A model generated the notes under the pieces. The model saw only the letters and a program-made list of their open reading frames with translations, was not told the origin of the DNA and searched no databases. A program made the position numbers and the translations under genes. Positions 1 to 11,810 of a stretch of 64,000 nucleotides of DNA are shown here, one piece after another. The stretch is from Phoma sp. XZ068. Its lineage: Eukaryota; Ascomycota; Dothideomycetes; Pleosporales; Didymellaceae. Every line of letters starts with the position of its first letter. Position 1 is the stretch's first letter. The stretch is from the NCBI GenBank assembly GCA_004835665.1, contig RBKR01000001.1, forward strand, positions 310,001-374,000, written 5' to 3'.

Positions 1-97
1 CGATGTCCCTTTTGATGATGTGCCGAGTGGAGAAGTGAGGGACGATAAGCCGTTGTTGCAGAAGGATACGGCGTATCATTCTCCGACGCATGAGTAG
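1..97 (+). CDS. C-terminal end of an unidentified protein (partial)
   Basis: An open frame (codons starting at base 2) enters from the left edge and stops at TAG 95-97. The visible tail is 31 residues, acidic and hydrophilic (DVPFDDVPSGEVRDDKPLLQ and onward). No domain can be recognised from so short a piece. It could be the end of a real gene on the plus strand or a chance frame. The acidic, polar composition resembles the cytosolic tail of a fungal membrane protein, but that is only an impression. Confidence 0.4.
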   Translation, partial: DVPFDDVPSGEVRDDKPLLQKDTAYHSPTHE

Positions 98-2357
98 AGT
101 GCAAGCAAGGGATTATTGAGTGCATGTTGTCAGCATATAGTATAATGGGGACGCGGGCTTATGGTGGAAGGTGAGGCTGAGCAATAAGTCGAGTGGGGGT
201 GGGGGGTGAGAAGAGGGAAAGAGGGGAGGGAAAGAGGAGAGACTGAGGGTGAGGTTGGGAATGGTTGCTGAGCAATGGGTCCAGGAAGGGTCGCTGTGTA
301 CTACCCTTGGTCGCATAATCAAATTGGGACAAGAAATCACTCCGCACATGTACACTCCGGAGTAACAAAAGAAGTCAATAGCCGATTGAAATCTTTATGC
401 GTGAGCATTTGATTGCTGGTGTAGAGCGTGAAGAGTCGAAGGGGAGGAAAGGCAGTGAGGGGAGGCGGCAAAGATCCTTACACAGTATGACTACTATACT
501 TGGATTAATTTGTTAGATATACACTGCACCAACGAAGAGGTTCTTGATCAAGTAGTAAGCAGAGATAAAAATGTGCTGAATTGCTTACCTTGACCGATCA
601 ACATGGCAGAGACGTTCAATGCTGCTTTGATATTCATTCCCAAACTCGAACGCTTTGTACTGTACTCAATTTGAAGGCAAGTGTATAGTCCTGGTGAGAC
701 TAGGGGCTCCGTGTGTAAGAAAGAGCTTCATAACAAGGCGCCTTTGAGGTCGCTGTGCCATTTTAAGAGACTCATACGTAAGAGTTGTCAGCAGAGGCGA
801 ACCGAGTGTCCAGGATGCAGCTTCAATATTCTGAACGCTTTGGGATGCGATAAGGGCTTGTACTGGTACCTCTCGAAGCCTCTCGGCGTTGGAATTCGAT
901 AGTTCATTGAGGTACGGTCAGTACACTAAAATAACTGGTCGACCGTGGCATGGGTTGGGTTGCCTCAATGAACACGCAAAGATCGAGTGGTATGTATCAT
1001 GTCAGATAGCCTCACTTCGTACTCGATTTGTGCAGGAGCTTTTGCCTCGCTTTCCGCCGTTGGGCCATGTCGGCAATTGTGCAGCTCTTAGCACTGCATC
1101 TGCGGGATACGTGCATCATCCAGTAGATTGCGATCAGCTTAGCTTCTGGCACCCCAAAGCCTGTACACCAGGTTAAGGTCTTTCCCATGGAACAGCAACG
1201 AAGGACTCAGGAATATAAGTCAAGAGTTGCGTTGGATTCGCTGGGAAAGAAGTGAATCGGGCAGCTTGAATGAAACGCCTGCCAAATAGGGGTGCTGCCA
1301 GCTCCTCAGAGCTCTCAGGCAACAACAATGCGACAAAAGCCCATCGAGTGTCCACTTAAGCCTCGTATTGTCGCATTAAGCTTCGCATCAAGCTTCACTT
1401 CGTGGTATTGCGTGTGCCTAGGGAGGGTTACGCAAAAAGTGCTGCCTGATGCAGGTGAGCAAGGAGAGCACACCGGTCCTGGACCCTGCAGCAGAATTCG
1501 CAGTAATAAGTCGCAGTGCAGAATGGTACACGTTGTCGTCGGTGTGTCGGAGCCGAAGATTCCTCTTCTATGAATGTTTGTCTTGAGGATTGTAGGTAGG
1601 AAGAGGGCGGCATATCTGATCAACAGTGTAAGGACGCGGTATCGGCCATTTCTCAGGTTCCGACTCCGACATTGGCTATTCAATTTGTCCCACGATGATT
1701 GGCTTCAGCAACGGGCGAATCCAAACGCGGGATTGCTGACTGCTTGACACCATGCCACGCCGCATCTGAATGCGAAACGCCACGGAGCGGCGACGGACTA
1801 TTCTTTCCGGCTCCAGCAAGGCCATGGCAGCTCTAGGCAGTCGTCTCAACGCGCCGCCCTTTTGATTCAAAGGGCCGACCTTTCCATCGTCCAAATACCA
1901 CTGCAGGCAAGATCCGAACCGAGCAAACGAGCAAGAATATTGACTCTTTTCATATCCAACGCACATCCGTCGCACTCTTTTTTCTTCTTCTCTCCATAGT
2001 CTGCGTATATCTTGGTGCGCGGCGCCGCAGCACTGGGGTTGTCTGTCCATTCCACCACAAATCTCGTTGACACCGTATTTGCGTATCCAGCGGGTCCTCA
2101 AACTTGGAAACAAAGCTTGTTGCACGTGAACCCTCTACGCGAGCCGCCTTCGAGAACGACTAAGAACAGATTGACGTCGCCCCTTTACCCACTACGGCCT
2201 AGTCACACGGGACTAATATCATCCCGAATCCGACTTTAAGCCTGTGCATTCGGCTGCAGGCGCCGAGGTCGAAATCTCGCTGGGTGAGAGACAACCCTGT
2301 TGCGACGTTTCTTCGAAGTACATCGACAAGCCAGCCTCGAGGAGCCAGTAAGACAAT
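98..2357. other. Non-coding stretch upstream of the ABC transporter
   Basis: About 2.3 kb with only short overlapping frames on both strands; the longest candidate on the minus strand (about 1676-2125) opens with TTG, not ATG. The stretch contains a polypurine tract (about 186-262). Its right end must hold the promoter and 5' UTR of the ABC transporter. I see no recognisable gene or RNA. Confidence 0.5.
186..262 (+). repeat. Polypurine G/A-rich tract
   Basis: Almost uninterrupted G and A on the plus strand, including runs of 4-6 G separated by short A-rich spacers. It is low-complexity DNA capable in principle of G-quadruplex or triplex structure. It lies just past the stop of the partial left-edge gene, probably in its 3' flank. 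Confidence 0.6.
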
Positions 2358-5300
2358 ATGGCCGCTCCCCAAGAGCGCGCTGCCGCGAATGTAGCGACAC
2401 TGAACGTTGATTCGCCTCCCGGTAAAGGCATGGACGAGAAGCTCGATGCGCCCTCTGAGGAAGGGGCAAAAACACTCACTTCTGGTCTCAGCGAACACGA
2501 CAAACAAATTATCGACATACAAACCGATGCGCCAAAACTCAACGTTGGGTACTTTGCGTTGTTTCGATATGCGAACAAGAAGCACACGCTGATCATGATC
2601 GTATCGCTTATCGCGTCTATTGCAGCTGGAGCTGTGATGCCCCTAATGACAGTAAGTGGTCAGAATATTTTGTCTCTATCGAGACGAAGGTTTCCTTCCA
2701 GTGTTGTTCGTAGACTGACATTGTGTAGCTTGTTTACGGTAATTTCGCAGGCAGCTTCACGAGTTTCTCAGTGGACGCTACGGCAGCAGAACACTTCAAA
2801 AGCCAGACTAATCAGTTTACCTTGTACTTTGTATACCTTGGTATGTATGAAACTGCTTCTTGCTCAAATTTACCCCTAACCAAATTACAGCAATCGGTTC
2901 GTTCGTTACGACATACATCAGCATTATTGGATTCTCCTACACCGGAGAGCAAATCACCAAACAGATCCGGGAACTGTACCTCCGCGCTATTTTCAGACAA
3001 AACATCGCCTTCTTCGATTTCCTTGGATCTGGAGAAGTCACCACCCGTATCAGTTCCGATATGAACTTGGTCCAAGATGGAATCGGCCAGAAGATCGGTC
3101 TCTTCGTTTCCGGCGTGTCTATGTTCATCTCTGCAATCATCATCGGCTTCATCCGGTCCTGGAAGCTGTCCCTCATCATGCTGTCAGCTACCGTCGCGCT
3201 TGTACTCATGATGGGTGTCAACGGCACGCTGATGAAGAAGAACCAAACACTCGCAATCGACGAAAACGCCACAGCAGCGTCCCTGGCTGAGGAAGTCCTG
3301 GCTTCGGCCCGAAACGTGGCAGCGTATGGAACCCAGAGGCGTCTTCAGGAGAAGTACAAGGTGTTCCTGGATAAGGCAACTGGCTATGATTTCAAGGCCA
3401 AATTCTGGCTGTCAATGATGATTGCTGGAATGATGGGCGTTCTCAACTTGCAGTACTCTTTGGCATTCTGGCAAGGTAAGAGATTTCTTGACAGCGGCGA
3501 GCTGGGTGTGGCAAACATCCTCACGGTCGTTATGGCAACCATGATTGCTGGTATCTCTATTGGTTCGAATCTTCCGCATCTCCAAGCTTTCGGTGGAGCT
3601 ACTGCAGCAGCAACGAAGGTCTTCAACACCATCGAACGCAAATCACCCATCGACCCTGAAACCGAAGAAGGTGAGGTTCCCGACAGTTTCGTCGGTAACC
3701 TTGAGTTCAAGGGCCTTAAGCACATTTACCCATCTCGGCCGGACACAGTTGTACTGCAAAACTTCAGCTTGAGCGTCACTACTGGACAGATGGTTGCGCT
3801 GGTTGGAGCTTCTGGATCTGGAAAGTCCACCATTGTTGGCCTATTGGAGCGCTTCTACCTTCCAATGGAAGGTCAAATCTTTTTGGACGGCAAAGACATC
3901 AGCACACTAAATCTCAGGTGGCTGCGACAACACATGGCAATCGTCAGCCAAGAGCCCGTTCTATTCAGCACTACTGTTTACGAGAGCATTCTACACGGAT
4001 TGGTCAATACTGAATACGCTGATGCATCTGAAGAGAAGCAAACGGAACTGATCGAGCAGGCAGCCAAGATTGCAAATGCGCATGATTTCATCATGAGCCT
4101 GCCGGAGGGCTACCAGACGAAGGTCGGCGAGCGCGGAAATCTGCTGAGTGGTGGCCAGAAGCAACGCGTTGCCATCGCCCGTGCTATCGTGTCTGACCCG
4201 AAGATCCTACTACTCGACGAAGCTACTGCTGCGCTCGACACCAAATCTGAAAGTCTCGTCCAGGATGCTCTTGACCGTGCTGCCAAGGGTCGTACTACCA
4301 TTGTTATCGCCCATCGTCTCTCGACCATCAAGAAGGCAGACAATATCGTGGTTATGGCAAAGGGTGAAATTGTAGAAACTGGCACGCACGAGAGTTTGAT
4401 CCGAGCTGATGGTGTCTACGCCAGTCTCGTGCAGGCTCAAGAGCTTACTCAGAAGAAGCAGCCTGGCCACCGCCTATCCGGTACTGAGGATATCGAAAAT
4501 GAAAAGGCCATCGATATCGAAGGAGAGAAACCTAATCTTTTACGTACCGTCACGTCTGCTCCCTCTGTCGTCGCGAGGAAAGACGAGAAGGAAGAGCTGT
4601 ACGGCACTTGGGCACTGGTTAAGTTTGCCTGGGAGATGAACACCGGTGAACACAAGACCATGGCGTTCGGTCTGATCTTCAGTTTCCTTGCTGGCTGTAA
4701 CCCAGCTATCCAGGCTATCTTCCTCGGAAACTCCATCAACTCTCTCCTCTCGCCAGGCACATCGCTGGGCGGCTACAACGTTAAGTTTTGGTGCTGGATG
4801 TTCTTCATGCTAGGACTTGTCATCGGCCTCTTCTACTGGGCACAGGGTATGACGCTATCCAAGGGTTCCGCTCGCCTCATTGGCAACGTTCGTCAGCGCG
4901 CCTTTGCAGCTATGCTTCGGCAAGATATGGAGTTCTTCGACGGCGAGACAGTAACCTCGGGTGCACTGGCTAGCTTCCTCTCGTCAGAGGCCAATCGTCT
5001 TGCTGGTCTCAGTGGCGCAACACTGGGCACGATTGTCAGTTCTGCCTCTTCGATCTTCGTTGCTATCATCGTTGGTTGCTCTTTCGGCTGGAAGTTGGCG
5101 CTCGTATGCACATCCACAATCCCCCTCATGTTGGCATGCGGATACTTCCGATTTTACGCCCTCATTCGCATGGAAAAGCGCAACAAGGAGACCTCTGAAG
5201 CTGCTTCCTTCGCCTGCGAGGCCGCCTCTTCGATCCGTACTGTCGCCACCCTCTCCCTGGAGCAATACCTTCTGCGCGAGTACCACGAGAAGCTCGGAAA

Positions 5301-6461
5301 GCAGGCTGCCGGCAACGTCGTCTTCAACAACATCTCTGCTTCATTGTACGCCACTTCTCAAGGTCTCTCCATGCTGATCTTCGCTCTGGTCTTCTGGTAT
5401 GGTGGTCGTCTCCTACTAGCACAAGAATACACCGTCTTGCAATTCTTCATCGTCTACTCCGCCATCATCAACGGCGCACAATCAGCCGGCGCCATTTTCT
5501 CCTTCGCACCAGACATGGGCGAGGCCCGCGACGCCGCCAAACTACTCAAATCCTTCCTCAACCGCATGCCCAAGATCGACCACTGGTCCCCTGACGGCAA
5601 GAAGATCGACCGCCTGACCGGCAGAGTCGAACTCCAAGGCGTCCGCTTCACCTACCCCGGACGACCCGACCACCGCGTCCTCCGCGGGATCGACCTCACC
5701 GCCGAGCCGGGACAATTCATCGCCCTCGTCGGCGCAAGCGGCAGCGGCAAATCAACCGTCATGCAGCTCCTCGAGCGCTTCTACGACCCCACCAGCGGCT
5801 CCGTCTTGGTCGACGATGTCTCCCTGCAAGAATACAACCTACAAGACTACCGCGCGCAGCTCGCCATCGTCAGCCAAGAAACCACACTCTACACCGGCAC
5901 AATCCGCGAGAACATTCTCGCAGACAAAGACGACATCGCCGAGGAAGCGATCGTCCAAGCATGCAAAGACGCGAATATCTACGAGTTCATCATGAGTTTG
6001 CCGGATGGCTTCGCGACACTGGTCGGTGCAAAGGGTGCGCTTCTGTCTGGTGGACAGCGCCAACGTCTCGCTATTGCGAGGGCCCTGTTGCGCGATCCAA
6101 AAGTACTGTATGTATCCCCCTTCATACCCCTTCATACCCCTTCATACCCCTTCATACCCCTTCCCACCGCCTTTCGTTTCGTTCAGGATAATGTACTAAC
6201 TCATGCAGACTCCTCGACGAAGCCACATCCGCACTCGACTCCACCTCCGAACGCGTCGTCCAAGACGCTCTCGACGCCGCTGCCCAGGGCCGCACTACAA
6301 TCGCCATCGCGCATCGTCTGAGCACCATTCAGCACGCCGATGTCATTTACGTGTTTGACCAGGGTAAGATTGTGGAGAGCGGGCGGCACGACGAGTTGAT
6401 GACAAAGAGGGGGGTGTACTATGAGTTGGCGAAGTTGCAGAGCATGGGGGCGCCGCAGTGA
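2358..6461 (+). CDS. Full-size ABCB multidrug exporter (Mdr1/Pmd1-like)
   Basis: Predicted 1291-residue plasma-membrane ATP-driven exporter with TMD-NBD-TMD-NBD order. Exons: 2358-2651, 2729-2840, 2891-6107, 6209-6461. The first half has Walker [10 protein letters not shown] (about residue 440), signature [10 protein letters not shown] (about 554) and [12 protein letters not shown]. The second half has GASGSGKST (about 1082), [10 protein letters not shown] (about 1187) and [12 protein letters not shown], the last restored across intron 3. Both H-loops (IAHRLST) are present, so both ATP sites look catalytically complete. Length and layout match fungal ABCB proteins (about 1250-1350 residues), which export hydrophobic drugs and metabolites; the real substrate cannot be read here. 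The cytosolic N-terminus is long and polar. Intron 3 carries a 10-bp tandem repeat. No biosynthetic genes adjoin it, so general detoxification is likelier than a cluster-dedicated role. Confidence 0.95.
6121..6160 (+). repeat. 10-bp minisatellite, four exact copies, inside ABC transporter intron 3
   Basis: The unit ttcatacccc occurs four times back to back, flanked by further C-rich sequence. It lies about 13 bases inside the 5' splice site of a 101-nt intron, roughly twice the usual intron length in this window. The intron interrupts the Walker B region of the second nucleotide-binding domain. Confidence 0.9.
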
Positions 6462-7079
6462 TGAGTTCGTTTGGTTAAAGATCAGAGTCGAACTCGATGG
6501 CAGGCGGGCCTTGGATGTCGAGGGGTTTTTTTTTTCGTAGATATTTTAGACTTGGTAGCGATTTTGTAATATACTGGAGTGCTTGAATACAAAAGCTTGG
6601 GATTGACAAAAGTCTAGACCATTTTCAGTGTTCCTCAATGTCAAAGGGATTTCCTCATGTAACGCTACTACAGATTTTGTTGCTCTGAATAATCACGATG
6701 ACATGACTCACGAATACACAGTCAAAGAAGCAACGATGAACCAGCAACGAAGCCGGGATTTGGGTAAAGATACCTCAAGTCTACAGTTTTTTGATTGTAC
6801 ACGAAGTACATGTACGCCGTCCAACGCCATCCGTGCAAAGTATGTGCAGCATGCAGGCTAGGTACTTGGTATACTGCTCCTCAGCAGTTGTTATAAACAA
6901 AGGCACAAGTCACAATACGTGAGATTGCCTGTTAGGGAAGGAAATAAACGACGTATGGAGACTTTCCACATTGCCGTCCTCACATTCTAACACGTTTTCT
7001 ACCGCCCCGAGGCGTCTTTCGATTTGGTAAGGAGACATTTACGAGAAGAAGAGACAGGTGTCCGGCCCGATTTCAGCCA
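6462..7079. other. Convergent intergenic region, no gene seen
   Basis: About 620 bp between the 3' ends of the ABC transporter and the PRPP synthetase. A T-run near 6527-6536 lies shortly after the ABC stop codon and is presumably 3' UTR. Only short frames are present. Confidence 0.5.
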
Positions 7080-8714
7080 CTAGCTGTAGTCGAACAGCAC
7101 GCTGATGCTCTCGCCGTGGTGGACACGTCGAATAGCCTGGGTATTGTTAGTCGCCAGACATCGTTCACTGCTAGCAATATGCTCACCTCTGCGAAGACGT
7201 TGCCGACTTCGAGAACCTCCAACTTGGGGCACCGCGATTTGTGCTCCGCCTGATCAACCGTGTTGGTCACAACAACCTTGTCCAGGGCACTGGCGTTGAT
7301 ACGCTCAATAGCATCTCCGCTGAGAATGCCGTGGGTGATCAAAGCGTAAACCTGCGAAGCGCCCTCCTTCTTCACGAGCTTGGCTGCACGTGTGATGGTG
7401 TTTGACGTGTCTGCCAAATCATCGATCAGAATGGCGGTGCGGTCTGCAACGTCACCCACAAGCATCATGGTCGCATTCTGCCTGTCGCTGATTTGTGTGG
7501 GCCGGCGCTCCTTGTGAATGAGCGCGAATGGCATGCCGAGGGCATCGGCAATGGCAGTCGCTCGCTTCGCACCTCCAGCATCTGGACTGACAATAACGGC
7601 TTGCTGGTAGTTGGGGATGTTCGACTGGATGTATTTGCGGAGGAGATGGCGACCGTACAGGTTGTCGACTGGGATATCGAAGAAGCCCTGATATTGGGGG
7701 TCTATATCTGGTCAGTCCAAGAAGCGTAATATATGAGGCGGCCACCACCTACCGTGCAGGTCCATGGTAATGACATGGTCGGCGCCAGCACATGTGAGGA
7801 GGTCGGCGATCAATGTGCCGGCCTGAGCAACCCACTGGCGGTATCCCACCTGGGGCTCGAAAGCTGGGGGCTTGGTGGTCTTTGTGACGACGCCGTTTGC
7901 GCCGTTTGTGGCGTCAAAGTGGACCGAGCTCTCCGACTTGCTCGAGTCGACCGTCTCGCTGCGGCGGAGGCCGTTTGTCTTGACGGGGCTGGGCGGGTTC
8001 GAGGGCCCGTTGCGCTGGTCGTCCATCTTCATGCGACTGAGCTGGTGGTGCAGGGTCGCGGTGCCGTTGGCACCCAGGCCGGCGCTCTCGGGCTGGCCGG
8101 GGTGCGGCGTCTGCGGGCGCGACTCGAAGCTGTAGGTGCCTGTCCGCGAGCGGGTGCCGGGCACTTTGGCGAGCGGGGCGCCGGTCTTGTTGTAGGGAAT
8201 GTCCGACTGGCGCGAGTACGGGAACAGCGGCAGCACGGCGGTGATGCGCTTGGCCGAGGCGGTCTGGCAGGCGGAGATGGTGATGAGGAGTCTGCGCGAC
8301 GTCAGGAATTGCAAGCAGCGGCGGCGGTAGAGAGCCTACTCCATGAGGTGGTCGTTCACTGCGCCGCGAAAATATTAGCGCAGTTCTTTCATGTGAAGCT
8401 CCGGCCATGGCAGCGCGCATCAGACGGCCGCAACGGCGCCCGCACGGCAGCACACGGCAGGGGAGTCAGTACCTGGGCCTCCGCCAGACTGGATGATGAA
8501 GACATCCTTTCCTCGCACGCTCTCTTCAATCTCCACCCGCGTCTCGCCCACCTTGAACTTGCCAAGGAGGACCTTTGCGGGCGGGATGCCAAGGTGGTTG
8601 CAGATGGTCCTGCGCCGCGTTAGCAGGCCGGCTTGTCGCTGCTCCCCAGGCGGGCGCCTACTCTGTCAGCTGCGGGTGCGAGCTCCCGCCGAGGACGACG
8701 ATGTTGCGAACCAT
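7080..8714 (-). CDS. Ribose-phosphate pyrophosphokinase (PRPP synthetase) with internal insert
   Basis: Makes 5-phosphoribosyl-1-pyrophosphate from ribose-5-phosphate and ATP for purine, pyrimidine, His, Trp and NAD synthesis. Exons in coding order: 8714-8662, 8609-8473, 8358-8340, 8291-7753, 7701-7187, 7136-7080; 439 residues. Starts [18 protein letters not shown]. Family motifs: PYSRQ (about 94-98), the cation site [20 protein letters not shown] (about 246-265), the flexible loop [11 protein letters not shown], and the PRPP motif DDLADTSNT (about 343-351). Ordinary enzymes have about 315-330 residues. The excess is one low-complexity Ser/Pro/Thr-rich insert (about residues 107-220) between the N-terminal and catalytic halves. 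Yeast Prs1 and Prs5 also carry non-homologous inserts and work as hetero-complex subunits tied to cell-wall integrity, so a similar role is possible. Includes a 19-nt exon. Confidence 0.93.
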
Positions 8715-9267
8715 GACGCCGGTGGTGGGGGTGCAAAGTCCCTCGTTCGCAAAAGGGCTGCGGGTGCAAAGGGCAAGGGCGGTCGCGTCGGAAGAGCGGG
8801 TTGACAGTACAGCCTAGTCGCCGTTGTGGGCGCTGGAGAGGCAGAGTTCAGGAATTGGGCTGCATGGTGAATAATAGATCGTTGCGCCTTCACCCGCACG
8901 AACTTTTCGATCCCGTCTCGGCAAAAAGCAGGTCTACCGAACAGCCGGGTTACGCAATTTTAAGCTTTCAAGCACGAAATCGCTGCCTGCAGCATCACCA
9001 CTCAATGCAGCCCCTCCGCCAACGTGCATTCCTGCATTCCTGCACTCCTGCACTGCTTACCAGCGCAGTCCCTCTTGCATCCCCCATCTGCCGCATGCTC
9101 AGTAATTGCCGCTTTCTGATTCACCCAAAAGCGGCACCCTCAAAATGCACTTTGCCGAAATCGGCCTGTCACGTGAAGCTACCAGTGAACAATCCACGCA
9201 GTCTTACCGTGGTACATATGATGGAAACTTCTTCATGAGCCACTCTTAAGCTTAAATGTCCTGCCTA
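8715..9267. other. Intergenic: promoter side of PRPP synthetase, 3' side of membrane-protein gene
   Basis: About 550 bp. A short pyrimidine-rich patch with repeated 'cattcctgca' and 'cctgcactgc' phrases lies near 9025-9060. No convincing coding frame was found. The left part presumably drives the minus-strand PRPP synthetase. Confidence 0.45.
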
Positions 9268-11298
9268 TCATCTTGACCGCAACACCTGGATCATTACGCC
9301 CAGAACAATTGCAGGTAAGACGCACACCACCAACACTGCCCAAAACAACACCATGCCTCTGCTCTGGTGAGTCCTGCCCACGACCATTGCGAACATGATG
9401 GCGAGCGGAAGAGCAAAGAAGAAGAACAAGTCTGCATGCATGCCTTGAACAAAGGCACTGACAACAATACCATCGATAATCGCGGATACACCAAGCGCAA
9501 TTAGCCACCACCTCTCCCGCCTCGCCCATGCCTTTACAGTCCAATCGTTGCCTGCGGTCTGGTCTTCTTGCTCGCTCAGCAGTGGTGTTGCATACGTTAT
9601 TGCGCCGCCGCGGAGGTCCTTTGTGATACGCTGGCGTAGCGTCGATTCATTGATCTGCCGTGCATCCTGTGCTTCCTCGTTCTGGAGTGGTGCGAGTTGT
9701 TCGTGCATTGCATCTGCGAGTTCGAAGACGGCTTTGTATTCTCCTGCCACGTCCTCGCGGCTTCGCTGCTTCATGGTGAGCTTGGAGGAAATGTACATGA
9801 TGGATACGCCGATGGTCCAGAACCAGAGCAGGATGACCATGATTGTTAGCTGGATGAAGGAGAATCCCCATTGGTAGGTCTGAATCTTGTTAGATATTAG
9901 TGAGGTAATGCGAGTCATGTACGCACCCTTTGGGTCTGGCATTGGCCGTCTCTCTGAATGACTTCCTGACTGTAAAGATGATCGGCGGACAGGAACATTG
10001 CTGACTGACCATCGAATCCACCACTAGGATATTGCATTGTGTTCCGAGTCGCATTGAGTCCGCCTGGTAGACCGTACGCCGTTATGTTCAGGGTCGGAGA
10101 GCCCAAGGGCATACCGCCAAATGTCGATGATACGTCGGGACTTGGGTCAGCTCCATATAGCCCAACATCTAGTTACACAATATATTAGACTCATGATCTG
10201 GGGGGTTTCTGTGAGGCTCGTACATGTTGATATGTTGTATAGCATCGTTTGCGAGGCACATCGCAAGCGGGCGGATTCATACGAATATACCGAGCAATTC
10301 CTGGTTGTGGGCAGACTAGCATCCCAGTCGTCGATATACGTCAAAACCGGGTCTAACGTGTTGGTCAGAATGTAGATCCTATTCTTGCGAAACGAGACTC
10401 ACCTGAGTCCTTATCTTTGTAGACGACAGCGTGAAACTCGTCTGTCTGACCAATCCTCTTGCCATCGTGGACTGTGTACAGGACGATGCTAAAGTTGTTG
10501 AAGGGAATGAAGTTGCCATCCGCATCTGGTACGTAGGGCCCGACATTTCCACTATAACCAGTCATAGCACTGCCGAGTGTAGGAAAGATCAGGATAAAAA
10601 TCATCGACAGGACGATGAAGATCATTGCGAACCTAGAATGCAAACCGCGGCGCTTGCAAAAGTCTCGGATTATACGAGGTATTCCTAGAACGAGTCCCTC
10701 GTTCTGGAGGAAGATGGTGCGATATGTGTTGAAAGTGACGGGTTGGATCTCCATCGATGTAGTTACGTATCGCACAAATGCTTGCCATGATAGATACGCA
10801 AACAGTCCCTGGCCACCACGGCCAACAACCTAGGCAAAGTCAGAGATTCGAGCTAGTAATACTGGAAGCTATACTCACTATATCCCATATGACATCTATA
10901 GCCTTCGCCTGTGAAAAAGTAAGTTCCCCAGCGCCAAGGGTGATCTGAAAGAACCCAGAGTTCGACCAGTATCGATACGTGCTAGGCCGAAGGTCAAACG
11001 AATCGTCGGGCAGGCACGCCGAAGGGTCTGTCGAAGAGCTTGTGGACCCCGAGCTTATAACTGAGAATACGCATAGCACGGCGAAGGCAGCTGTAAGGCC
11101 GAGAAACCACAGGATTGCGAGAACCCACAAGCATCCACGACCAGATCGGGCACGAAAGTCGCTACGTCCCTGGCGCTGGCTCTCCAGCCAGAAGGTCTTG
11201 ACGTTTGTAGGCGATCGTTTTAAAGTCGATTGAGTGCGAGAGCTGACCCACGTCATGTAGCTCAAGGTACGCGACTGGGGGAGGCGCTTGATGTCCAT
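9268..11298 (-). CDS. Multi-pass membrane protein of unknown function (fungal-specific family)
   Basis: Predicted 609 residues. Exons in coding order: 11298-10879, 10829-10403, 10352-10224, 10168-9927, 9879-9268. Start MDIKRLPQSRTLSY is the first in-frame ATG. Hydrophobic segments: one after the basic N-terminus (CLWVLAILWFLGLTAAFAVL), one in exon 2 (MIFIVLSMIFILIFPTLGSA), one starting exon 5 (FIQLTIMVILLWFWTIGVS) and three to four near the C-terminus. Between the second and third lies a long loop with NIT, NIS and NAT sequons and Cys residues, consistent with a lumenal or external domain. The junction of exons 1 and 2 encodes DIVVGRGGQGL, a motif I associate with uncharacterised ascomycete membrane proteins. 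No enzymatic or transporter signature is visible. Confidence 0.8.
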
Positions 11299-11810
11299 TT
11301 CGATTGAGGAACATGTCACAATGCGATTATTTTTCGTACATCGACGCGATTCTCTTTCGCGCAGACGAGGGTAGGTGTGGCAGATTGAAGTGCATGGGAA
11401 GCGTGTTGTGAATAGTTTTGAGACGTCAGGATGGAGTGGACGCCTGAAGTACGAATTGAGGTTGGGATCTCCAAATCAGGCAGTGCTCTTGGAGAATCGG
11501 CCCCCGCGTGTTAGGCGTACAATTTCAAGCCTCCTTCGGTGGCATCCCGTCATAAAGTGTCTCCGAAACTTGGAGTGTTAGAGAAGATCAGAAGCTGGAA
11601 AATACCTAAAAAGGTAACATGCTGCGCTGCTGTATTGTCGTAACTACCCAGGTAAGTACCGAACCCTTTGCCTCTATTAATTCCAGCTCATCATCAACAG
11701 CACTTCTTCTAATGCTATAAAAAAAATTTGGTATCCCAGGCTTATTGCAATCTTTTGGTTTTGCATGCGATCTCTTAAGATATGATCTTGGTCTGCTCAT
11801 GTCAGAGCTT
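11299..11810. other. Intergenic, presumed promoter of the membrane-protein gene
   Basis: About 510 bp between two minus-strand genes. An A-run (about 11720-11727) is visible, with only short frames. The promoter and 5' UTR of the 609-residue membrane protein must lie here. Confidence 0.4.

Noticed and set aside
1676..2125. 149-residue minus-strand frame upstream of the ABC transporter
   Set aside because: Opens at TTG rather than ATG, is basic and featureless, and no splice partner was found.
7733..8623. 296-residue plus-strand frame opposite PRPP synthetase
   Set aside because: The opposite strand encodes a spliced protein with all catalytic motifs; this is a stop-poor antisense frame.
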